A stretch of DNA of 64,000 nucleotides. Source: Neckera pumila. Lineage: Eukaryota > Streptophyta > Bryopsida > Hypnales > Neckeraceae. This document shows positions 38,690-49,639 of the stretch, piece by piece (the stretch's first letter is position 1; each line of letters opens with the position of its first letter). The stretch spans positions 5,782,065-5,846,064 of the forward strand of contig OZ018416.1 in NCBI GenBank assembly GCA_963969595.1, in the 5' to 3' direction. Made by a program: the position numbers and the translations under genes. A model generated the notes under the pieces. It saw nothing but the letters and a program-made list of their open reading frames with translations. It did no database searches and had not been told where the DNA came from.

Positions 38690-38850
38690 TGGTGGCTCGG
38701 ATGGCTATCTGAGCAGACGAAGCCTTGGCTCACGCAGACCGCCAGCCCGAGGGCAGAGACTAGGGAACACTTTGTCCTTTGTTCACAACGATATAGAGTC
38801 GATTGAAGCTGCGATTGAGGATAATTAGAATGGCAGCGTACTACAGGTGT
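38690..38850 (+). pseudogene. Possible exon relic, unidentified
   Basis: A plus-strand frame reads SGGSDGYLSRRSLGSRRPP, then ARGQRLGNTLSFVHNDIESI, then a TAG, and reaches a good donor (CTACAG/GTGTCG). The residue composition looks coding, but the stop breaks it. No family is recognised. It may belong to the same transcription unit as the telo-box. Confidence 0.25.
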
Positions 38851-39130
38851 CGTCTGCTATTGTCTTGGAATTTGACTGAGTTGTAAATTACAGTGGAGCG
38901 ATTGCCTCTTTGACAGATAAGATGGTGTCGGTTCTAGCGAATTTCAGAATTGTAGTCGTGTGCCATTCTGGGTTAGGGTTTGAAGAGAGTCCTGGTGGTC
39001 CATGGCCGCGGCGAAGAGGGGTCTGGCAACTATATGATTAAACCAATTCCTTTGCTGGCTGGATGTTCTGTTGCTGGCTGGGTGTCCAGTTAATTCATTC
39101 ACAAAAACTTCAAAATTCAATCATTTGTAC

Positions 39131-39280
39131 ATTGTAGGTCCAAACTTCACGAAACAAAGCCCATGCACCCCTCTTTGCCGAGAGCTTTCTGATGGTACCA
39201 AGAATCCGACCGGGGGACTCACGGTCCAGGAGATCTCACCGTAACAAATATACAAACAAACAACCTGATTTAAGGTATGG
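39131..39280 (+). repeat. Dispersed repeat shared with 49640-49790, copy 1
   Basis: Shared blocks in order: CCAAACTTCACGAAACAAAG, TGCACCCCTC, GAGCTTTC, TACCAAGAA, ACC-GGGACTC, then an ACAAACAAACAA run and TAAGGTAT. The copy at 49640-49790 is in the same orientation. The element type and its ends are unknown. Confidence 0.55.
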
Positions 39281-39579
39281 ATATTGTGTCTGAGAGCTTG
39301 TGGTTAAGTTCAGGGCTTGAATGGGCCAGTGTAGCTCCTCAGTGGCTGTGTTGCCGATTCAAATATGGTCTAAGAGTTCTCCAGCTGCGTGTGTATTCGT
39401 CTCTATTCGCAAACTCTGAGCACACTGATTAATTGCCAAGGACTCTGGAACGGTAATGTGTAGAAAGACCTGGGTCCTTTGCCATGATTTTGGCCTATGG
39501 GAAATGGGTGAAGTAAGAGAGCTGAATGTTTGTTTGTCCGTCTCTTCGCAGACAAGCTACAAGGGGAAACAAGCCACAA

Positions 39580-39845
39580 GGGTCACGCAAGGCACAAAAG
39601 CGCAGTTCGCAGAGTGTTCTTCAACTACAATGGTAGATGTGTGCTTTGGGGATCGGATGAAAGAACTCTGTCGGTGGGTCTGATGTACCTCCCAGGCTCG
39701 TTTCGTGGACATGTATCAAGTTGGTCACACCAAAGGACCATTTTGTAAGCTGACTTTGGACGAGATGTACAGTTTTGGAGCATGATCCCTGGACAGCACA
39801 TGAATTTTGTGTGCTTGATCTCACCAGTTGTGACCCATACTTAAG
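39580..39845 (+). pseudogene. WD40-repeat pseudogene fragment, WDR82/SWD2-like
   Basis: One frame encodes RVFFNYNGRCVLWGSDERT then LMYLPGSFRGHVSS. After a frame change comes LVTPKDHFVS, then a stop, and after another change FGRDVQFWSM. Read in order, these match the WDR82/SWD2 pattern 'DE-LR-LSLYDN--LRYFKGH--RVVSL-MSPKDD-FVSGS-DRTVRLWDL'. WDR82/SWD2 proteins are subunits of SET1/COMPASS and RNA 3'-end machinery. The fragment covers about two WD repeats and contains frameshifts and a stop, so it is not functional. Assignment to this WD40 subfamily is a judgement from memory of the pattern. Confidence 0.4.
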
Positions 39846-40163
39846 AAAGCTCTACCTTCGAAGTTACTCGATTGAAGGAGCCGTATGTTAGTAGTGCATT
39901 GCAAGGTAGGCGGCCCTTTCCCATCTTTCTTGTAGATGTATACCAAATATGCTGCATTCCTCACAATCGAGCTTTGGTTGAGAACACCTTGCTACATGGG
40001 TTGTTATGTCATCTCCTAGGGAGGGCACATTGTGGTGTGCTTTTATCTTTGTTGTGTTGTATTTGGATGTTGCAGATGATAAGATTGAGAAATATTAAGG
40101 TTCCTTTTTTGCAATGCACTATGCTATTGTATTTATATGTGCGTTCTCTCACTTTCATGACAG

Positions 40164-40241
40164 GATCCTTATTGCTACTCATCACAACATGAAGGTGTTA
40201 GGCGTTAATCCAATTGGGTTGCTGATCTCCTTCCTTGGATG
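40164..40241 (+). other. Duplicated alternative first coding exon (copy 1)
   Basis: Acceptor ATGACAG at 40163 and donor GGATG/GTGAAC at 40242. From ATG 40189 it encodes MKVLGVNPIGLLISFLG plus two bases of a Trp codon. It is homologous to the exon 40431-40511 and would splice in phase to the same downstream exon (40855). Without splicing it ends immediately in TGA. Confidence 0.5.
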
Positions 40242-40430
40242 GTGAACTCCCTTTAAAACTCACCTATGGGCATAGTTATTAATTTGCTCTCATTCTAGTC
40301 TATTTAGGATGTCACTCTTGTGGTATATTCTGTTTTTCTATTTTATTTTTTGGATACGTACAACACTTCCAGTTGAACAACAACTTTGAATGGTATTGAC
40401 TTACAGACGTCTCTCTCTCTTGTATTACAG

Positions 40431-41050
40431 GGCGCTCTCTGCCATCCCAGGCAATGCAATGAAGGTGTTAGGCATGAGTATGATTGGGATGGCTGTCTCC
40501 ATTTTTGGATGGTGAAGTTTTTCTAAAAGTTTTGATTGTTGTGTGTTATTCGCTGATTTCATGTTCTTGTTATGGATATTATTGGTTTCGGATTGGGAAA
40601 AGTATGCGTACTTGATATCTTGCTCTCACCAAGCAAGATGCTCTCTCCAGGGTCTTCTAAATGCAAGTGTCACGTTTTATCCATTCAATCAGAAGACAAT
40701 ATACTCTGATGGATTTGGGGACATATTACATCTCAAGGTTGTGGTTTTCAGAAGAAGCTTTGCATGATTTGATCAAATTGGCAAGTTGCAGAGTAACAAT
40801 GAAGACTATGATTCAATCAAGTTCTGCCTTCATTCTCATGTGGGTCTGTTTCAGGTTGTTTTATCGGAGTTTTTACAGAAGACGAGGTCTATTATCTCGA
40901 GTGGCCCATACTGTAGGTGACTTGTCCTACAACATGATGGTTCAGATTGCTGTAATTTTGTTGGTGACATCCTATATTTTACTGACTATGGATGCTGACA
41001 ATTGGGAGTCTCTGTTTGAGCAGTTTGTGATGCTGAGAGTGATTTGCTGA
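40431..41050 (+). CDS. Small two-helix membrane protein, unidentified (82 residues)
   Basis: Exon 40431-40511 (ATG 40459) ends in phase 2 at GGATG/GTGAAG. Exon 40855-41050 begins after TGTTTCAG and completes the Trp codon (TG+G). The product is 82 residues. Residues 1-18 are hydrophobic (MKVLGMSMIGMAVSIFGW), then a basic loop (RSFYRRRGLLSRVAHT), then a second hydrophobic helix at ~47-66 (MMVQIAVILLVTSYILLTM), and a tail ending MLRVIC. It would be a hairpin-type membrane protein, possibly organellar given the basic loop; that is inference. No family is recognised. A homologous first exon lies 270 bp upstream. The next gene, the TNL receptor, is on the same strand 430 bp away. Confidence 0.5.
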
Positions 41051-41477
41051 TGTCATCTGAGTTTGTAAAAGGTTTTTAATTGAGGAGCAACATTGGGAAG
41101 AAGTAGAATTTATAGAATATTAATTTTATCTATATAGCTGATCATCCTGACAAGAATGTGATGATGATTGCGGTTGTAGGTCTGCAATGAAGAGAGGGAT
41201 GATGAATTGAGAAGTTGTTTTGAAGGTGACACCTTGCATAGGTGATGTACTAAAACGCTTAAGATCGAAGAGGGGAGGGGATTTGTATGCACCAGCTCTT
41301 GTTAGTGCTTATGGCCTTTTTAAACCTTGTTGTTTGTCAAAAGTGGCAATTTTGGATATTTTTGTAACAGTGTCTCTCAACTTTATTTTTGTTGGATAAG
41401 TATTCATTGCACTATTTTGATTACGTGACTTAATTTGGTATTGAAAGACTTTATCGTGACACAGATCAAGTGAAGGC

Positions 41478-44400
41478 ATGAGAAATGATCTTATCTTGGA
41501 ACCCAAGCACAAGATATTTTTGAGCCATAGTGGAGCTCAAAAGGAGTTTGTGGAACACTTGTGCAAAGCCTTGGAGGATCGTATGCTCTATCCTTTCTTT
41601 GATAGACGCCATGAGAGTTTACCAAAGGGTGAATGATTCCCGGAGTTGATTGTTCAAGCTACCAAACAATGTTAAATGTTGATTGTGGTTGTGTCAGATG
41701 AGTATTTTATGTCCAAGTGGCCCATGATTGAATTAAATTCTTTTGTGAGAGCTCATAAGTTGTGCCATGAGTCCAAGAGTTCTATTAGTGGGCCAAAGAT
41801 ATTACCTCTCTTTTATGGACTCTCTGTGCATGATTTGGAGGATGCATCCAAGCGAAAGAAGTGGTTTCGGAATTGGGAGACCTTGGCAAAGGCTGATCCA
41901 AAGAAGCGAATTGTAGTGCGTGATTGGAAGTATGAATTGGATGTGTTAGGGTCTTTCAATGGCGTCCCTTATGATATGAATTTGAAGGAGATTGTTGCTT
42001 ATGAAGAGAAGATTGTTTCATATGTTTGCCAGTCTATTGCTCCGAATAGAAAGTGGGATGATTCCCATGTGCAAGGGAAGTCAAGTATTCATAAGGTACA
42101 TATGTGAGTGACAAGAATTGTTTCTTTACTTTCCATCTAGCTTCACTTTAGGATATGAGATTATGGGCTTGTTCTAGTGAGTTTAACAAGATTATTGTTT
42201 TGTCCCTCCAAAAAGATTTTACTATTTTTTCAAATATAGAGTCTTAGATGTTAAAGGATTACAATTGATTTGGTTTGTTGTTTGGAGTTTCTTACTAGGT
42301 CATTGATGAGAAGATTGAAGGAATTGAAGTTTCAAGAAAATACAAAGTAAAAGTGGTTGGCATATTTGGAGTTGGTGGTGTTGGCAAGACAACAACTTGC
42401 AAGACATTATGCAATGAATTGTCTAGCAAATATGAAGGGAGGGTTTGCCATATTGAATTTCCAAGTGTTCCTTTAGGTGATTTCAAAGAGTTGTTTCAAA
42501 AGGTATTGCGAGACTTGACAAGGAAAAGTGTTGAGGTCATTCAACAATCGAATGAAGGAGAAGTGAGATTTTTGATTTCCATGCTTGTGGTTTGTTTGTA
42601 AGTGCTTCAAGTAATGGAAGCCAATACTATAGAATAAGACATTTTGAAAACTTGATAGAGTAAAACTCATTGTCCTCATTTGTAATTGTAGAGCAACAAT
42701 TTCTATGTTTAAGTGTTTGTTGTGCATTATTGAAGTAATTGAGTCTTGCACACTTTGTGTGATATAGTATGAAGATGCATTTCTACTTCCAAATCTCGAA
42801 TTCATGTGATTGAAATCATTGCTATTTCAATTATTGTGGCTCTTAGGTTATGTGGTGTATGTGCTTACAGTGTAAGGACATTTTGCGTAAGAGTCTTTTC
42901 AAACAAAGAACCTTTTTGGCGATTGATAATATTTCTGACAACCACCAATCGATTGAGGAGGCCAAGACATTTTTGGAAGTTCCTTATCACATGGAGAGTT
43001 TGGTGGTTGTGACAGCTCGGTCTCCAAGTGTTCTTAGGCTTCTGGGGCTAGATGGAGATGCATGTCTTGAGATGCCTGATCTTGAAGAGGTAGATGCATT
43101 GAATTTGTTTCTGCACCATGTAGCTGGCGGCAAACAATTTCTTCAAGATGAAGAGAAGCATGATATAATGACTTGCATTAGTAGGTGTTATTTCTCCAAG
43201 GGTGATGGTAAAGGCTCTCACTATCATCCATTGGCCTTGAAGGCTTTGGGATTGCAATTGGGTTGTCATGGTGAGAATCCTTCATTATGGGTGAAGAATT
43301 TGCCGCAAGTGAAGAGTTTCAATTTCTTTTCAAGGGAAAATCCCGTGTTTGATATTTTGAGGAGGAATTTTGACTTGCTACCACCAAGGGATCAAGCTAT
43401 GTTTATGGATGTGGGATGCTTTTGTAAGACATTGAATTCTTTTGATCTTCCAAAACTTATTGAATGGTTGTGTGCTGCACACAAGCAAGATGAAGAAGAA
43501 GTAGCACTTCGGGTACAAATATCGCTTCCATCTTTTGCAAGTTTTAGATGTGAGCTTTTTTGTATTTTGTGAGTAAGTTTTTCATATTCCCAAAAAAATG
43601 TAGTTATTCTGAGATTGTCAAATAGTGCCAATTTCTTTGTTTTGTGTTGTTTTTCTTCTTTGTTTTATGTTAGTTTTCTTGATAAATTACTTGCATTCAA
43701 AATGGTTGGCTCATGGGAGTTGTGAAATGACTAGGAAGTTGCAATATGGAGAAATGAATATGAATTACATAGTTGATTTGTGGTGTTGTTGGAATGATAG
43801 TTGGAGCACTTGAAGCGAAAAGGCTTGTTGCAAGATGTGGATTTGAGATCTGAAGAATTAAGCGTACATGATTTGTACTTGGAGTTTGCTGAACTTGAAG
43901 CAACAGGATCATTCAATGAGTCAGCCAACTTCAAGAAGCGGATGTGGGTATATATAAAGAATGGTGATATCTCAGAGCTTGAATGTAGACCAAAGGGTGG
44001 ATGTTGGCACAAGTTGATACGGCTTTCTATTATAGAAAACCGTTTTGACCTAAAGAATCATGATGGAATTTTTGGTCAGATTGGAAGTATGGAGGGCATA
44101 AAATGGGATTATTTTTCCAATGTTGAGGTATTGCAACTTCACGGATTGCATTGGGGATATGGAGCTTTAAATTTGGAGGGCTTGGTACGCTTAAGGATTT
44201 TGGAATTTCTTGACATAAACAAGATTGCTAGAGTTGAGGGCTTGGAAAAACTGAAGCACCTCATTTATTTTACATTTTATTTTGGGCATTCTCGTGATGG
44301 TACAAGTACTCATGTTGTGGGGCAACTTCCATCTTCCTTAAGAAGATGTGACATTATGGGAGAAGAAGTGGTGTTGGGGTCAGACCTACTTGTTCAATGC

Positions 44401-45264
44401 CATAATTTATCCAAACTAGATCTTGATGGTGTTGAAGCTCATTCATTGGATCTGAGCAATTGTCAATCCTTGGAACATGTGTCCCTACAAGGAATTCAGA
44501 ACTTGCAAACCTTGTCGGGACTCACTCCTTGTCCACCATCCAACCTACACTCCTTTGTACTTTTTAACTGCGGGGATTTGGTTGATATTCCGGGAATAGA
44601 GCAACTCATTGGCCTGAAGACATTACTTGTAGGGTGTTGTAAGAAGTGGAAGGTGCCTAGCCTACTTGCTCTTTCCGGATTGCAAGTCTTGAATATTTTA
44701 GGTCCGCAAAGACTCATGGTGCCTGCAAAGGATTGCTTTCCTCACCAACTTCGGAGACTTAGATGGCACGTGAGCTAATCCAGTGAGGGGTTGAATCTCC
44801 CTAGATTGAACCAACTGGAAGTTCTAGACTTGAGTTACAGTCAAGGATTGACATCCTTGCCAAACATGGAAGATTTGCCCACATTGCTACACCTCAGTCT
44901 TGAGGGTTGCAAACATTTGTTGCAGTTGCCAGACTTGAGTAAGTTGGAAAACCTCCAAAAACTTGAGCTTGACGGATGTTGTGCATTGGAGCTTCATGAG
45001 AAAGATATTGAGATGCTTTCTAAGTTGCCTTTCTTACAGCCGGTACCAATTTCAGGAAAGCTTGAGGACTACTCAATCAGGTTGGATGTTGCTCGAAGGA
45101 AGATGCTTTTTCATTCATCATTATCCTTGGCTCCAAACTCTTGGGAGCTTTGGAAGGCAGGTGAATGGGAGGAACAAGATCTAGGCGCACATCCGATTAA
45201 AATTGGAATGATTGGCATTTGCGAGTTAGATCTGGTGGACAACAAAGATTGGAATTCTGATTGA
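41478..45264 (+). pseudogene. TIR-NBS-LRR (TNL) immune receptor, interrupted by three in-frame stops
   Basis: Four exons join in phase: 41478-42095, 42299-42562, 42871-43512 and 43801-45264, 995 codons in all. TNLs are cytoplasmic receptors that sense pathogen effectors and signal through the TIR NADase. TIR: KIFLSHSGAQ at ~12-21, and SDEYFMSKWPMIEL, which includes the conserved Glu of the WxxxEL motif (usual Cys replaced by Pro). NB-ARC: P-loop GVGGVGKTT (230-238), kinase-2 FLAIDNISD (309-317), LVVVTARS, GLPL-like HPLALKALG, and MHD-like VHDL (530-533). LRRs run from ~600 to ~925. Stops: TGA 41634-41636, TAA 41673-41675 and TAA 44776-44778. Each would be CGA or CAA after one C-to-T reversal. 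Frame and splice sites are otherwise intact, so the damage looks recent, or shorter proteins are made. An ATG at 41676 could restart translation. Confidence 0.85.
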
Positions 45265-45519
45265 GAGCATGTTGGATTGCATTGGTGCTAGTCCATGGAA
45301 TATGCTTTGGTTTTTATTTAGGCAGTTGTAGTAAATTAGCCCAATTGAAGTAGGCAAGTGCTGATTGGCGTCTTCCTTGAAGTTATTTACAGCATCACTA
45401 AGTTGGTGACTTGCTTTGGTGGGAGAAGATGGTTTTTTTGGGGTCAGCTTTGGTCCAGAGGGGTGGTGATGGATTTTTCTTGAAGTAATTGTTGGCGGGA
45501 ATGCTGAGGGAATTTTAGA
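45265..45519. other. Probable 3' region of the TNL locus
   Basis: There is no frame of note. A minus-strand frame (45226-45681) overlaps both the TNL end and the following plus-strand segment and is judged a shadow. Confidence 0.35.
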
Positions 45520-45756
45520 TTGTTCGAAATCCACTTGGTGAATGAACAAGGTTGGTTGAAAAACCCTGTGTCTATTGGCACCTTTGCATGGCACTTTGAT
45601 GACAATTCCTATGTTGTAGTTGGAGGTAATAGCATTGAGGGAGTTGTCAGTTTCACATATGAAGCTGTTTGGCCATTTCAAATTTTTGTGCTTATTAGGG
45701 TTTGCGCCTCACTACCAATGGTTGAAGTCATGGTTGCCATGTGGATTGAAGCATAA
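45520..45756 (+). other. Coding-like segment after the TNL, unidentified
   Basis: An open frame without ATG starts after a TTTTAG acceptor and reads LFEIHLVNEQGWLKNPVSI, TFAWHFDDNSYVVVGGN, SIEGVVSFTYEAVWPF and on to a TAA. Amino-acid usage is coding-like. It could be a separate C-terminal exon of the receptor (post-LRR domain) or a fragment of another gene. No donor joining it to the TNL was found, since the TNL frame already ends at 45264. Confidence 0.3.
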
Positions 45757-47180
45757 ATGTCAAGGATGGCATCACAGCTTTGCTTGTCACCTCTAATGGA
45801 GGGGTATTCTAAATGTGGATTCCAATTCCATATTTATCTTGGCAAGATTGCTCGTTGATATAGTTCATGCCACCCTTTCATTGAGTGTGTGCCCCTTCAT
45901 ATTGTTGACCTTCATGGCATGATTGAATTCAAATGGTAGTTTCTTCCCTCTCTATATAGTGTAATTTTGGCCCCCCATATTTCCGGCAAAGGTTGGCAAA
46001 TTGAGATTGTCAAGGCTTTTGTTTCCATTATAGACTTTGTTATTGTTGATGCATGGACACTAATATGGTCACTTGTAGTAGGATAGTGGTACAAGTAGCT
46101 TACTCCATTAAGTTGTGATCCCCTCTCTAGATTCAAATCTTGATGTACTCTTTTGTGTGAGTTGTCCTTTGGTTGCCCACTTGCAGAAGTTATAATATTT
46201 GGCACTATTAAATCCAGATTTGGATGAAGGCATCATTTGCAAGAATGCTCTTGAACATTTGTCATTGATTAATGTTCTTGGCAAGTTGTAAGTTTAGAGT
46301 AGTCTGTTCTTGTAACATATTTAGAAGAGGCTAATTTTGGATATTGCCTGTGCATCGATGCTTCTTTGAGGTGAATCCCGCAAGTCTTTCATTTCTATTA
46401 ACAACTTGTGAGCAATAAAAAGGGATTGCAGACGTAGCACCTTATATTCCTCTACTTTGTGATCTCCATCCTCATTGAATATCCTTAGTAACAATAGATT
46501 GGGCAAATAGCACTCCAATGCCCAAGACTGCAACTTCAAACACTAAATGAGTCTACACTATGCCACAAGCAAGGAAATGATTTGTTTGCAAAATTAGAAG
46601 CTTGAGACTTTTGTAGCACATGCAATTACATGCATGGTGGAAATGAATTCGACACGGCTTTGGTGGGAGGATTGGGAGGCTTGGCGACCCTCTCTAACCT
46701 CATGTGAGTTCTTTCTGTCTTCACATTCCTTTTGTTGCTTTTTGCTTTGACTTTTGCAAACTAACATTGGAGGTTGGTCCTTCACTTTAGGTTCTTTATG
46801 TCTTCCAAATTAATGTAGACACAAAAAAATACAAAAAACAAGATTTTGGAGATTATGTGCTCCTATTGGAACATTGATATTTGCTTTGCATTGCCTACTT
46901 TTGAGTTGCCTTGAGGAAGTACTTTGGCTTCATTTGCTAGCTTGGATTGTTGCTCAAATTATGCCATTCCACTACATGCAATTTAATACCTACATATTGT
47001 CAAGGGATAATTGGAGAGCTAGACTTCATGCTTTTTCTTGTAAATGGACGTTTTGAAGATCTTCTTGGAAGAATTTGTTTCACTCCAAATAGTTTCATTT
47101 TCATATCCAACCACACTGACAAACTCACCAAAAGTTATTAATTCCTATGCAACAAACAATAAGATAGGAGGTTCATAAAT
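45757..47180. other. No assignable gene
   Basis: Scattered frames of 60-97 codons on both strands overlap each other and lack motifs or consistent splice sites. Confidence 0.4.
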
Positions 47181-47184
47181 TGCC

Positions 47185-47310
47185 CATTTAAGCCTACCTA
47201 CCTCATCAATGACAATATATAGTAGATATTTCAAAAAACATGTCACTCATTCCTAGATAGGGAATACATTTTAAACCCAATTGATTGAAGGACCTCCTAC
47301 CTTAGTGCAA
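47185..47310 (-). mobile_element. Diverged 'TAAGGTAGTCT'-family MITE fragment
   Basis: 'ccatttaagcctacc', 'gtagatatttca' and 'cctagatagggaatac' match, inverted, the interior of the intact copy at 18049-18182. The terminal repeats are eroded. Confidence 0.45.
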
Positions 47311-47669
47311 GGTCCCTGAAGGTGCTAAGAATGGCCAGTTCAATAATAATGTTTAGGACCTCCCAAATGGAAGGACGTAACTGTACTGTGGCAAGCATCC
47401 TTCATTCTGAGGAATCTCCAGCTTCTGTCGGTGTGAACTGAGGTCTTTCAGGACTGAGAGATTGCATTGTATGTGGATGTAACGTCAACTTAAAGTAACC
47501 TTGCCAATCACCGCACAGAGGAATTTTAAATCCTTCTCCACAACACAATATAAACTTGCAAGCTCTCAAACTTGGCACAATTATTCAGTGTCATGTTAAG
47601 ATTCACTTCCAAAAAGAAACTAGCCAAAAGCTTTCCTCTTGCACATTTTATTGCAACTAAAAAGTAACA

Positions 47670-47760
47670 GGCTTGAAATTTTGTGAAAAAAATACCGCAG
47701 CCCTTCACCGCACAGCGTGCGGTGACTGTGCGGTGCTCTGAATTCGTATTCTCATTGAGT
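47670..47760. repeat. Cluster of CACCGCAC / GTGCGGTG palindromic motifs
   Basis: CACCGCACAGCGTGCGGTG is a near-perfect palindrome, and GTGCGGTG follows again 11 bases later. CACCGCAC also occurs near 47510. It could form a stable hairpin. Function is unknown. Confidence 0.4.
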
Positions 47761-47860
47761 GTCCCGATTCTCGTTCCCATATAGTTCCCAAAGTACATCT
47801 GGATGATCTCTTCGATGAAGTTTCCGTTTCTGGATGAAGGACGATTACAGTAGGGTTTCG

Positions 47861-47926
47861 ATGGCGACGCTGTGCACATTAGTTTTCTCTCAGGTTCAAG
47901 GTGGCGGCTTTCAATGTGAGGATTAC
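47861..47926 (+). CDS. Possible truncated gene start
   Basis: AGGGTTTCG-ATGGCGACG is a typical plant start context. The frame encodes MATLCTLVFSQ and reaches a CTCTCAG/GTTCAAG donor-like site; reading through gives 22 residues (to 47926). No downstream exon was found, so it may be a remnant first exon. Confidence 0.2.
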
Positions 47927-47929
47927 TGT

Positions 47930-48730
47930 TAGGTTATGTTTTAAGTGGTGCGTTTGGCTTTCGCTTTGCGTTTGGTTCTTTCAAGTTTTTTGGGTATTGC
48001 GTCGTATTTTTTTAAGCTTTCCGTGAGGTGTGTGTATGTCTGAAGCTGTTACCGTAGGTGTCTGTTTCGCTTAGTATCCAAGAAAGAATGGTAAGCTTCT
48101 GCGACAGAATTCTTGTTGTTGTCGCAGTCACGTTTCCGTGAGAACAGAATTCTTGGCGTTGCTGCAGTCATTTTTCCTCCTTATGTGAGTTTGCAGCCTG
48201 TGTGTGAAATGACTTCCAGGCTTTTATCGGTTGTAGGTCTGGTATTTAGTTACACCTTCTTGGGGTGTAGATTTTATAATCGTAGGTTGTGATTATCGTC
48301 TTATGGTAATGAGATAGGTGATCTTAGGTGGTGAGCTTTATTGTGGTCATTCATTTTTTAGTGACGCACGTCGCTTGTTGATGTGCTGTGGTGAAGCTCC
48401 CAACACTCCTTGAAGCTCCAAACAATTGAATTTCCACAATTTGTACCTCAATAAGCCACAGCTCCTTGCAACCTCAATAAGCCGCAGTCTGCTGGGCGAA
48501 TAAAACATCGAAGTCACCGAAACTCTTTTACTGAAACTCCACAGTAAGAATATAAGTTAAGCTTAAGTGCAACTCCTCACCGCAAAGTGATCAGGAATTG
48601 CCTTCTCTGTAACATCCATAGACTGGGGTTTCAATCGATACTTCATTCGTTCTTGAAATCATCCAAATGTTCATCCGAGTTTTGCTGACTCATCCATAGA
48701 CTGGCGTTCCCATTGTTGTGTTCGCAAAGT
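47930..48730. other. No assignable gene
   Basis: The composition is moderately GC-rich and promoter/UTR-like, but no spliced frame was found. Confidence 0.35.
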
Positions 48731-48732
48731 GC

Positions 48733-48790
48733 GGTTTCCAATAGTCCGGTGGTTTCTAATTGTCCGGTGATTGGAATTGTCTGGTCAATG
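48733..48790 (+). repeat. Short tandem repeat 'TTGTCCGGTGATTGG'-like
   Basis: Three imperfect ~20-bp units contain AATAGTCCGGTGG, AATTGTCCGGTGA and AATTGTCTGGTCA. It is non-coding. Confidence 0.45.
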
Positions 48791-48854
48791 GTGGGTTTAC
48801 TCTAGTTGAATGGACGGAATTCCAAAACTAGGGTACCTTTCAGAACGCGAGTTC

Positions 48855-49280
48855 ATAGGTGTAGATTTTAGACATCTAAGATTGCTATAGATTTCAAATG
48901 TCTAGGAATCATATAGATTTCAGACCGGCTATTTTAAAAAAATGTAGGACTGATATAGATTTCAGTTGTTTAGGATAAATATAGATTTTAGAACACCATT
49001 ACAAAAATATGAGGCCTCAAGAAGGCCGCTAAGTCTGCCCCACCCCACCCCACCCCACCCCACCCCGCGATGATATTATGGGAAAAAAAAATTGAAAAAT
49101 TGAAATGTGACATGATTGCATTTCGACCATGTCAGCACTTTCAACGTCACGTCAGCGCCACATCATTTTTTAAAGTTTTTTTTCCGTAATTGCACCTCGC
49201 GGGTGTCAAAAATCACGCACTTGCAATCTTGTTGAGGCCTTAAATTTTTTGTAATGTAGGACAAGTGTAGATTTCAAAAT
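48855..49280 (+). repeat. ~35-bp tandem repeat 'ATAGATTTCAGA...TAGGA', split by an inserted element
   Basis: ATAGATTT(C/T)AGA with a following TCTAGGA-like block occurs about five times between 48855 and 48993. A further unit (GTAGGACAAGTGTAGATTTC) follows the element ending at 49256, so that element inserted into the array. Confidence 0.5.
48997..49256. mobile_element. 260-bp MITE, 'GGCCGCAAATTC' family copy 3, with (CCCCA)n tract
   Basis: Ends CATTACAAAAA and TTTTTTGTAATG are inverted, and GAGGCCTCAA near the left matches TTGAGGCCTT near the right. The core AAGAAGGCCGCTAAGTCTGC, a C-rich block and an ATTATGGGAAAAAA block match the copies at 10455 and 36917. A CCCCA pentamer run (about 49038-49067) replaces the CACC block. 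The flanking 3 bp do not match, so no target duplication is visible. Confidence 0.5.
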
Positions 49281-49639
49281 GGCCGTTTTGAATTGAAACA
49301 TGTGCCATTGTAATGGAATAACACTAGTTTAATGAAATTGACGATAAGCATATTTCTAATTTTTTAATTCACTTTTTTAAATCTCCAAAATTCAACATCT
49401 TTTCTATTGTGAGTTGGAACACTACAAAAAACAACAGAGGAGTGCAAAACCTTTATTGCAATGTGAGAGGTTGCATTCTTGATACAAATAGAAAGCTTTA
49501 CGCACAAATGAGTACAAGAGCTTTGTTTTTTAACATTTTGGACATGCGATTTTTCCAAAATAAAATATAATTTAATTCAATTTTTTTAATTCAAAAATAA
49601 TTCAAAAATAATTCAAAAAACCATAACTTTCACACCGTA

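Noticed and set aside
41634..41675. U-to-C RNA editing as the explanation for the TNL stops
   Set aside because: This editing is known for organelle transcripts of some land plants, not for nuclear mRNAs. Simple mutation is more likely.
45226..45681. Minus-strand 151-residue frame after the TNL
   Set aside because: It overlaps the TNL 3' end and a better plus-strand coding-like segment. Its composition fits an antisense shadow and it has no motif.
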